In this document: in pieces, positions 1 to 5,603 of the stretch
Position numbering within the stretch: the stretch's first letter is position 1
How the letters are laid out: every line of letters begins with the position of its first letter
Assembly: GCA_003167305.1 (NCBI GenBank)
Contig: PMTP01000169.1
Location: 1-13,519 of the forward strand
Source: Acidobacteriaceae bacterium
Lineage (GTDB): Bacteria; Acidobacteriota; Terriglobia; Terriglobales; Acidobacteriaceae
Length of the DNA stretch: 13,519 bases
Reading direction: 5' to 3'
The notes under the pieces: generated by a model
Database searches by the model: none
Seen by the model: the letters and a program-made list of their open reading frames with translations, nothing else
What the model was told of the DNA's origin: nothing
Position numbers and translations under genes: made by a program

Positions 1-1
1 G

Positions 2-154
2 CATCCCGAGGGGTTGATCGAGGTCGCCTATCAACGCCAGGGAGCCGGCCTGGACGCGACCATCACGCTGCCCGGCAGGCGCACAGGCGACTTCATCTTC
101 AATGGCCAGAGCTGGCCGCTCACTCCCGGACTCAACAGGATCAAGCAGCCGTGA
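2..154 (+). CDS. C-terminal end of a probable glycoside hydrolase (alpha-L-rhamnosidase-like)
   Basis: Only the last 50 codons are in the window, and the gene starts before it. The frame that opens at base 2 reads HPEGLIEVAYQRQGAG, continues through a stretch containing TLPG and FNGQSWPLTPGLN, and stops at TGA 152-154. A strand of type 'I-E-V-x-Y', then 'TLPG...G-x-F-x-F-x-G', then 'PL-x-PG-x-N' recalls the short all-beta C-terminal domain that closes many bacterial alpha-L-rhamnosidase and related glycosidase chains. That resemblance comes from pattern memory over 50 residues and is weak. What is directly visible is a beta-rich tail without a membrane segment. It could be the end of another carbohydrate-active or beta-sandwich protein. 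The nearest downstream gene, the XRE regulator, lies 270 bases away on the same strand, so an operon is unlikely. Confidence 0.5.
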   Translation, partial: HPEGLIEVAYQRQGAGLDATITLPGRRTGDFIFNGQSWPLTPGLNRIKQP

Positions 155-171
155 CGCAGGGGCTGCGCATA

Positions 172-191
172 TCAAATTCCAGGTAATTTGA
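172..191. repeat. Short inverted repeat after the first gene
   Basis: TCAAATT (172-178) and AATTTGA (185-191) are perfect complements around a 6-base loop. The site lies 18 bases after the stop of the first gene. It is AT-rich, and no T-run follows, so it is a poor intrinsic terminator. It could be a protein-binding site or chance. Confidence 0.4.
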
Positions 192-226
192 GCTGGCAGG
201 GGCGATCCCAAGCGGCAAAATACTTC

Positions 227-247
227 AGGGATATTGTCCATATCCCT
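227..247. promoter_or_regulatory. 8+5+8 perfect palindrome upstream of the XRE regulator
   Basis: AGGGATAT (227-234) and ATATCCCT (240-247) are perfect complements separated by TGTCC. The site is about 180 bases before the start of the XRE regulator and about 70 bases after the preceding gene. Two half-sites one helical turn apart fit a dimeric HTH repressor such as the neighbouring XRE protein. A weak hairpin terminator for the upstream gene is the alternative, since the bases that follow are pyrimidine-rich but not a clean T-run. Nothing else was found in 155-424 beyond this palindrome and the one at 172-191. No convincing -35/-10 pair could be placed, although the AT-rich stretch near 351-369 is the likeliest promoter zone. 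Confidence 0.4.
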
Positions 248-424
248 TCTTACCCCTTCTCGACTGCTTGCATATCGCAAGATTGGTCCTGTTATTTGTG
301 TTGGCCCTGGGGGCGCGTGGAAAACCCTTGCATTCCGCTCCGGCCTGTGTTAACTCTTATGCTAATAATCTTTTGATGGCTACCTCGCGAGTAACGCCGG
401 TGGCCGTCGAACAGGAGCTTCCCC

Positions 425-775
425 ATGCTGAAGATCGGCACCGCCATCCGCGCTTACCGGCTGCAAAATGGGCTTTCTCAGGGAGACATCGAAAAGAAGA
501 CGGGCCTGTTGCGCTGCTATCTCTCGCGCGTGGAGAACGGCCACACGATTCCTTCGCTGGACACGCTGTCGAAGATTGCGCGAGCGCTCGATCTGCCCAT
601 CACCCAGTTCTTCACCGACGACTCGCTGGGCAAGCAGGCCAACCTGCAAAAGCTCTCCGACGAGGAGCTGCGCTTTCTCACCCAGATCCGCCGCTACTCG
701 ACGAACCTGAACGACAGCGACCGCAAGCTGCTGCTGGCCATGGTAAAGAAGTTCGCCGCCACGGCGACGCGCTAG
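425..775 (+). CDS. XRE-family helix-turn-helix transcriptional regulator
   Basis: A 116-residue cytoplasmic DNA-binding protein. Residues of about 5-62 form a Cro/CI-type helix-turn-helix: the start IGTAIRAYRLQNGLSQGDIE, then 'YLSRVENGHTIPSLDTLSKIA', the usual XRE spacing of the turn (SRVENG) and the following helix (P-S-L-D-T-L-x-K-I-A-x-A-L). The rest (about 75-110) is helical and charged and could serve in dimer formation. There is no ligand-binding domain. AGGAG at 413-417 is 7 bases before the ATG and supports this start. The gene stands alone, with 270 bases upstream and a convergent neighbour downstream. The palindrome at 227-247 is a candidate binding site. The TAG stop (773-775) is also the first three bases of an inverted-repeat unit. 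The family is clear, but the targets and signal cannot be read from the sequence. Confidence 0.88.
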   Translation: MLKIGTAIRAYRLQNGLSQGDIEKKTGLLRCYLSRVENGHTIPSLDTLSKIARALDLPITQFFTDDSLGKQANLQKLSDEELRFLTQIRRYSTNLNDSDRKLLLAMVKKFAATATR

Positions 776-931
776 AGCAAAACCAGGGATACTGTAGCCT
801 GATTAGCCTCGTCGAAGGTCGCCGCTCTCTCCACCCCAGCGACGAAGACCTGTCGCCGGGGACCCCGGGCTGTTGGTCGCGTCGACTTGAGTGTGTTGGT
901 TTCGGGATACGCCATCCCTGGTTTTGCTATA
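773..931. repeat. Inverted-repeat unit 1 (TAGAGC...GCTATA)
   Basis: A 159-base unit bounded by perfect 15-base arms, AGCAAAACCAGGGAT (776-790) and ATCCCTGGTTTTGCT (914-928). The arms are extended by TA/TA pairs and one G·A mismatch (775/929), so the termini read TAGAGC and GCTATA. Inside are GTCGAAGGT at 811-819, a GTCGC/GCGAC stem (818-822 with 839-843), and a 13-base GC palindrome, CCGGGG-A-CCCCGG (856-868). The unit starts at the stop codon of the XRE gene. It has the form of a MITE-like element or a large structured element and shares its termini and an internal motif with unit 2. No coding frame in it looks real. Confidence 0.7.
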
Positions 932-950
932 AATGGCAGCCTTCGGCCAA

Positions 951-1066
951 TAGAGCGGTTCTCCAATACATATGTCCTTACCGGTTTTGTCGAAGGTGGC
1001 TTTTTCTTGAGGAAAAAGCCACTCTGCGGCATGATTCCTGTGTACAGCAATTGGAGAACCGCTATA
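951..1066. repeat. Inverted-repeat unit 2 (TAGAGC...GCTATA)
   Basis: A 116-base unit with perfect 14-base arms, AGCGGTTCTCCAAT (954-967) and ATTGGAGAACCGCT (1050-1063). TA/TA and the same G·A mismatch (953/1064) lie outside the arms. It begins TAGAGC and ends GCTATA like unit 1. The motif GTCGAAGGT recurs at 989-997, 38 bases from the unit start, exactly as in unit 1. A nested hairpin lies inside it (996-1022). It starts 19 bases after unit 1 and ends 6 bases before the stop of the convergent aldo/keto reductase gene. Confidence 0.7.
996..1022. repeat. 11-bp perfect hairpin nested in unit 2
   Basis: GTGGCTTTTTC (996-1006) pairs perfectly with GAAAAAGCCAC (1012-1022) around the loop TTGAG. 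The T5/A5 tracts are inside the stem, so it reads similarly on both strands. It sits between two convergent genes and could act as a two-way transcription terminator. Neither strand has a T-run just past the stem, which weakens that reading. Confidence 0.55.
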
Positions 1067-1072
1067 GCCGCC

Positions 1073-2035
1073 CTATACGTCATTCCCCAGTTGGAAGATG
1101 GGCTTGGCGGTCTGCGCTCCGGCGAGCAAAGCCTTCTCCTCGGCCGCATCCAGCGGCTTGAAGTTTTGCGCTACATCCATCGCCAGGCGGAAGTAGCGTT
1201 CATCCCCCGGCGGGATAGCGGCGGTGATGGAATGTCCAAGGGTCCAGCGCAGGCCGAGCGAGGCTTCATCGGGAAAAGCCGCCGGCTGATACCAGCACTT
1301 GGGAACGGGATGATTCTGCTTCTCGGCGGCGGGCCACACGCTCTTGGCCATGGCCTTGAGGGCCAGGATACCGATCTTCTTTTCCTGGGCGCGCTGAAGA
1401 ATCTGCGGGCCAAAGTTGGCCTGGGTGAAGAGAACCCAGTTGATGGGAAAAAGAATCGTGTCGAAGTGGTAACGGTCCATGGCCGCCAGCGCGGTCTCCG
1501 CCGAATGAACGGAGAAGCCGATGAAGCGGATCTTGCCTTCCTTCTTTGCAGCTTCCATCGTTTCGATTGCGCCGCCGGGGCCAAGTGCCTTCTCCATGTC
1601 CGCCATCTTGGTGAGTGCATGGAACTGGTAGAGGTCAAAATGATCGGTCTTGAGCAGTTTGAGGGAGTTTTCGAGGTCAGCGCGCGAGGCTTCCCTGGTG
1701 AGGCCGTCGGTCTTGCAGGCCAGGAAGCTCTTGTTGCGATAAGGCGCCAGCGCCGGTCCCAGCCGCTCCTGGGCGTTGCCGTAACTGGGCGCGACATCGA
1801 AGTAGTTCACGCCGCGGTCCACGGCCTCGGCCACAATGTTGGAGGCCGCGCCCGTCTCTTCATTCATCACCACAATCCCGCCGAAGCCGATGATGGAGAG
1901 CTGCTCGCCGGTCTTGCCCAACGGGCGGCGGGCGATGGGACTGGGGGGCGTCGGGGCTGAGGCGTTGATCTGGTTGGTGGATGCGACGGCCGCGGCGGTG
2001 ATGGCGGCCTGCTTGAGAAATACGCGGCGTTCCAT
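1073..2035 (-). CDS. Aldo/keto reductase with Tat signal peptide
   Basis: A 320-residue NAD(P)H-dependent oxidoreductase of the aldo/keto reductase superfamily (TIM barrel) that reduces an aldehyde or ketone not identifiable here. It begins MERRVFLKQAAITAAAVAST, a twin-arginine signal (RRVFLK followed by an Ala-rich h-region), so export to the periplasm in folded form is predicted. The barrel starts near residue 36 (RRPLGKTGEQLSIIGFGG). The family catalytic tetrad is present: Asp80 and Tyr85 in YFDVAPSYG, Lys108 in LACKTDG, and His139 in DLYQFHAL. GGAGG (complement of 2042-2046) lies 6 bases before the ATG. The upstream rhomboid gene on the same strand ends 83 bases away, so a shared transcript is possible. 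Many Tat-borne aldo/keto reductases are known only from genomes, and the substrate is unknown. Confidence 0.9.
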   Translation of the reverse strand: MERRVFLKQAAITAAAVASTNQINASAPTPPSPIARRPLGKTGEQLSIIGFGGIVVMNEETGAASNIVAEAVDRGVNYFDVAPSYGNAQERLGPALAPYRNKSFLACKTDGLTREASRADLENSLKLLKTDHFDLYQFHALTKMADMEKALGPGGAIETMEAAKKEGKIRFIGFSVHSAETALAAMDRYHFDTILFPINWVLFTQANFGPQILQRAQEKKIGILALKAMAKSVWPAAEKQNHPVPKCWYQPAAFPDEASLGLRWTLGHSITAAIPPGDERYFRLAMDVAQNFKPLDAAEEKALLAGAQTAKPIFQLGNDV

Positions 2036-2118
2036 GGTATGCCTCCAGGGGTTTAAAATTGGCGGCCAGCTTACGGAAGTTATTGTTGCACAGGATGCGC
2101 GCGGCGGGCGAAGTTCTG

Positions 2119-2973
2119 TTAACGGGGCAACTGCGCCAGATAGAAGCCGAAGAGCACCAGGATTCCGATCACCAGGACCAGGGCCACGCGCAGACGGAAG
2201 AGAAACAGATCACGGGACGAGCCAATCCGGGGCACCATTGGAGCCGCGAAGAGCAAGCCGCAACTGAAGCCGCCCAGGTGGGCCATGTTGTCGATGCTGA
2301 GGCCGGAGTGCGCCACCATGGTGCCAAAGCTGATCGAAAGGCCCAGCACCAGGTTGATGGCGGCAAAGTAGATCACCGACTTGCGCAGCTTGTGCAGTTC
2401 CTGCGGCGGCACCGGCAGCCGATGCGACTTGAGCAGGATAATCAGCGCCCCGGCAATGCCGAAGACCGCGCCTGAAGCGCCCGCGCCGGCCGGAAAGACG
2501 CCCAGGTCGTGAAACTTCACCCAGTCCTGATTGAACCAAAACCAGTTCACGCAGGTGGAGAGCAGGTTGCCCGCCGCGCCGGTGAGTATGTAAACCGCCA
2601 GCACACCCGTCGAACCCATCAGTGGCTCGGCCAGCAGACCCAGGTTCCACAAGCACCACATATTCGTTGCCAGGTGCAGAATGCCCACATGCACGAACAT
2701 TGCGGTGACGATGCGCCACCACTGGCCCTGGAGGAGCACATTGCCGGCGTTATCAGCGCCCCAGTAAAGTAACTGATCGGAGGTGGGATTGCCCACGCTG
2801 ACGTGGTGCGCCACCATCACCAGAAAAACCAGGCAATTGATGCCCACCAGCACGTACGTTGCCGGCGCGTAGGACCACGAGCGGCGCGGCCGGCGAACCG
2901 GAGGAGGAGGCGGATTGAAACTGCCGTCCGGACGCAGAAACTCCGGATCGGAAGTGGGGGGAGAACTTCCCAT
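2119..2973 (-). CDS. Rhomboid-family intramembrane serine protease
   Basis: A 284-residue polytopic inner-membrane protein. The first 38 residues are cytosolic, Pro- and Arg-rich (PPPPPVRRPRR). About six to seven membrane segments follow, near 39-56, 88-110, 114-134, 165-181, 200-216, 228-247 and 256-279. Rhomboid signatures are present: the L1/TM2 motif (W85-W86-R87, then H95-x4-H100-x3-N104), the nucleophile Ser167 in GAGASGAVFG, and the partner His232 in DNMAHLGG. Both members of the Ser-His dyad are intact, so it should be an active protease that cuts transmembrane substrates. Length is typical for the bacterial family. The ATG lacks a strong Shine-Dalgarno sequence. The gene is divergent from purH across 213 bases. 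Its substrate cannot be told from the neighbours. Confidence 0.92.
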   Translation of the reverse strand: MGSSPPTSDPEFLRPDGSFNPPPPPVRRPRRSWSYAPATYVLVGINCLVFLVMVAHHVSVGNPTSDQLLYWGADNAGNVLLQGQWWRIVTAMFVHVGILHLATNMWCLWNLGLLAEPLMGSTGVLAVYILTGAAGNLLSTCVNWFWFNQDWVKFHDLGVFPAGAGASGAVFGIAGALIILLKSHRLPVPPQELHKLRKSVIYFAAINLVLGLSISFGTMVAHSGLSIDNMAHLGGFSCGLLFAAPMVPRIGSSRDLFLFRLRVALVLVIGILVLFGFYLAQLPR

Positions 2974-3173
2974 AACTCAACTTTAATGCATTTCCGGCGG
3001 CAAGGCAGCCGGATGCCGCTTGCGCAACAAACCAACGTGTGCTGTACCACGATGTGGTCTGCTCCTTTGCTCCTCCAGCGGCGAAGAATCGGCGCGGATA
3101 TTCCTGGCTAAAAGTTCTATTCCGCGCTCTCAAATCCCGTATCCTTGAATCAATACAAACAATTTGTTGGATC

Positions 3174-3179
3174 GAGGAG
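3174..3179 (+). promoter_or_regulatory. Ribosome binding site deciding the purH start
   Basis: GAGGAG lies 7 bases before GTG 3187. This fixes the GTG as the start. The in-frame TTG at 3145 has no comparable site and would add 14 residues unlike the PurH N-terminus. Confidence 0.75.
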
Positions 3180-3186
3180 TGCAAAA

Positions 3187-4776
3187 GTGAGTGCGGAAAA
3201 GCGAATTCGGCGGGCGTTGTTGAGTGTGACCGACAAGACCGGCCTGGTGGAGTTTGCCCAGGCTCTGGCCGGCTATGGCGTGGAGCTGGTCTCCACCGGC
3301 GGAACGGCGCGTGCCCTGCGCGAGGCCGGCCTGGCCGTGAAGGACATCAGCGATCTGACAGGCTTTCCGGAGATGCTCGACGGCCGCGTGAAGACCCTGC
3401 ATCCCAAAGTTCACGGCGGCCTGCTCTATATTCGCGGCAACCCGGAGCACGAAGCCGCGGTCGCCGCGCACTGCATCTATCCCATCGATATGGTGGTGGT
3501 GAACCTCTATGCCTTCGAGAAGACGGCTGCTCAACCCGGCGTCGCCTTTGGCCATCTGATCGAGAACATCGACATTGGCGGCCCGTCGATGGTGCGCTCG
3601 GCGGCCAAGAACTTTGAGGACGTGGCCATCGTCACGCGCGTCTCGGACTATCCGGTGCTGATGGAAGAGTTAAAGGCTAACCGTGGAAGTTTGAGCCGCG
3701 AGACGCGCTGGCGTCTGGCGCGTCAGGCCTTCGGGTTGACCGCAGCCTATGACACGGCGATCGCCAACACTCTCGACCAGATTTCGGATGCTCCCGCATC
3801 CGATCAAACCTTGCCGAAGGCGTCTGCCGCACCGCAGGTGCCGACGCTGCGCATCAATCTCCCGCTGGCGCAGTCGTTGCGATACGGCGAAAATCCCCAC
3901 CAGCGCGCCGCGCTCTATGCCGATGGCTCGGGTCTCGGAATCGCTGGCGCTCGGCAGTTGCAAGGCAAGGAACTCAGCTTCAACAATATCGTCGATCTGG
4001 ACGCCTGCTGGGAGCTAGTGCAGGAGTTCGACGAGCCGGCCGCGATCATCATGAAGCACACCAACCCCTGCGGCGCGGCCACCGGCGCGACGATCCTTGA
4101 GGCTTACATAAAGGCCCTCGCCTGCGATCCGGTCTCGGCCTTCGGCGGAGTCATCGGCATCAACCGCGAGGTGGATGGCGACGCCGCCGAGGAGATCGCC
4201 AAGCTCTTCGTCGAGGCCATCGCCGCTCCCGGCTTCTCCGCCGAGGCCCGCGAGCGCTTCGGCGCCAAGAAGAATCTCCGCCTAGTCGAAGTGCGCTCCG
4301 CGCCACCGAAGCCGGTCGTCAAGCACGTGTCGGGAGGTTTATTGATGCAAGACGCCGACACCGGCCGCGTCAACGCCGCCGCGCTCGATCCCGGCCTGAA
4401 GGTGGTCACCTGGCGTCCGCCGACGGCCGAGGAGCTGCGCAGTCTGCTCTTTGCCTGGCGCGTCTGCAAGCACGTCAAGTCGAACGCCATTGTCTATGCG
4501 CGCGACGGCCAGACCCTCGGCGTAGGCGCTGGCCAGATGAGCCGCGTGGACGCCGCCCGCTTTGGCGCGATGAAGGCCGTGCTGCCACTCAAGGGCTGCG
4601 TCGCTGCTTCGGACGCATTCTTCCCCTTCGCCGACGGCCTTGAAGCCGTGGCCGCCGCCGGAGCCACCGCCGTCATCCAGCCCGGCGGCTCCGTAAAAGA
4701 TCAGGACGTAATCGACGCCGCCGACCGCCTCGGCATGGCCATGGTCTTCACCGGGATGCGGCACTTCCGGCATTAA
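3187..4776 (+). CDS. purH: Bifunctional AICAR transformylase / IMP cyclohydrolase PurH
   Basis: Catalyses the last two steps of de novo purine synthesis in the cytosol: formylation of AICAR by 10-formyl-THF, then ring closure of FAICAR to IMP. From GTG 3187 the protein is 529 residues, the usual PurH length. The N-terminal MGS-like cyclohydrolase domain (about 1-195) shows [37 protein letters not shown] and [18 protein letters not shown] linker near 197-219 leads to the transformylase domain (to 529), with [19 protein letters not shown], the catalytic Lys290-His291 in [18 protein letters not shown] and [10 protein letters not shown]. The end, FTGMRHFRH, is the standard PurH terminus. The GTG start was chosen for the GAGGAG 7 bases upstream. 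It appears monocistronic: 143 bases separate it from the next gene, and no other purine gene is in the window. Confidence 0.98.
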   Translation: MSAEKRIRRALLSVTDKTGLVEFAQALAGYGVELVSTGGTARALREAGLAVKDISDLTGFPEMLDGRVKTLHPKVHGGLLYIRGNPEHEAAVAAHCIYPIDMVVVNLYAFEKTAAQPGVAFGHLIENIDIGGPSMVRSAAKNFEDVAIVTRVSDYPVLMEELKANRGSLSRETRWRLARQAFGLTAAYDTAIANTLDQISDAPASDQTLPKASAAPQVPTLRINLPLAQSLRYGENPHQRAALYADGSGLGIAGARQLQGKELSFNNIVDLDACWELVQEFDEPAAIIMKHTNPCGAATGATILEAYIKALACDPVSAFGGVIGINREVDGDAAEEIAKLFVEAIAAPGFSAEARERFGAKKNLRLVEVRSAPPKPVVKHVSGGLLMQDADTGRVNAAALDPGLKVVTWRPPTAEELRSLLFAWRVCKHVKSNAIVYARDGQTLGVGAGQMSRVDAARFGAMKAVLPLKGCVAASDAFFPFADGLEAVAAAGATAVIQPGGSVKDQDVIDAADRLGMAMVFTGMRHFRH

Positions 4777-4919
4777 GATTTCAGTGCTAATTTCTGTACT
4801 CGCACAGGTGATCTCAGGCACAACTCCGGTTCCTACGCCCGTCGTAAGATGCGCACAAGTACGCAGCTCGTCGTTTGGCGCGTATATTTACGTTTCTGTC
4901 AGGAAAGGAAAACCAGGTC

Positions 4920-5432
4920 ATGAGACGAATCGGCTTCGCGATCACCCTCATCCTCGCCTCGCTCCCGTTAGCAGCCAGCGCGCAGGCTCCGGCCCCACCT
5001 GCCGCATCGGCAACCGTTAAGAGCATCCCCGTCGTCGGAACCTTCGACAAGCCCTCCATCGTGCTCGCCTTCTACCGCTCGCCCCTCTGGGCGGCAATTC
5101 TTGCTGACCGCCGATTTGAATTGAATGCCGTCAAAGCCGCCAATGACACGGCCAGAGCCAAAGAACTGGAAAAGTATGGCGGGGAGAGCCAGGATCTCGC
5201 CATGCAACAGATGTTCGGTAAAGCTCCCATCGACAACATCCTGGTCGTCCTGCAGCCTGAATTCAAGGAGCTCAGCAGCAAGATGAAGCTCTCGGCTATT
5301 GTTGACTCGTACGCTGCTGACCCGAAAGCTGCCACTGTCGATGTAACTTCTCTGCTCATGGACTGGCTCAAGGCAAGCTCGGAGACCCGCAAGATGGCGG
5401 AGGAGATGCACCAGCATCCGGCCGGGAAGTAG
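4920..5432 (+). CDS. Small secreted protein of unknown function
   Basis: I do not recognise this 170-residue protein. It begins MRRIGFAITLILASLPLAAS and carries a Sec signal peptide with a likely cut after ASA (residue 21), then a Pro/Ala-rich stretch. The mature part is about 145 residues, mixed charged and helical (for example NDTARAKELEKYG and SSETRKMAEEMHQH), without Cys, lipobox or membrane segment, so it should be a soluble periplasmic protein. An Asn-Ile-Leu-Val-Val-Leu-Gln core is flanked by helices. The ATG at 4920 was chosen over a TTG 45 bases upstream because it gives a clean signal peptide and has AGGAAAGGA (4901-4909) before it. It stands alone: purH ends 143 bases before and the propeller gene starts 171 bases after. 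No function is proposed. Confidence 0.75.
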   Translation: MRRIGFAITLILASLPLAASAQAPAPPAASATVKSIPVVGTFDKPSIVLAFYRSPLWAAILADRRFELNAVKAANDTARAKELEKYGGESQDLAMQQMFGKAPIDNILVVLQPEFKELSSKMKLSAIVDSYAADPKAATVDVTSLLMDWLKASSETRKMAEEMHQHPAGK

Positions 5433-5603
5433 CGGCTTGTTTAAGCCACTGTGCGCGAAGAAGCCGCATTCCCCCGCTGTGATCGCAAAGTCAAGATACA
5501 CGCCATCAGTTGCCGTGGTCATTGGCCCGATAGCAGCGCACCACTCGTTACCTCTACCGGTAATATGCCCCTTCTCACCCAACTTTAGTAAACTCACCCC
5601 AGA

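Noticed and set aside
268..1161. A 297-codon plus-strand open frame across the XRE gene and the repeat units
   Set aside because: It overlaps the XRE gene in another frame, shows Arg/His/Pro-rich shadow composition and no domain, and runs through the non-coding inverted repeats.
887..1960. A 357-codon plus-strand frame opposite the aldo/keto reductase
   Set aside because: It is antisense to a gene with intact catalytic motifs. Long antisense frames are expected at this GC content.
3046..3058. ACCAC-GAT-GTGGT dyad between the rhomboid and purH genes
   Set aside because: Only five pairs, with no consistent position relative to a promoter. It does not match a purine repressor site I can recognise.
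3145..3186. An upstream TTG start for purH
   Set aside because: GTG 3187 has GAGGAG at 7 bases, and the extra 14 residues do not resemble the PurH N-terminus.
4800..4810. CGCACAGGTGA here and again near 11889-11899
   Set aside because: Eleven shared bases with different flanks and no common structure. Chance is a sufficient explanation.
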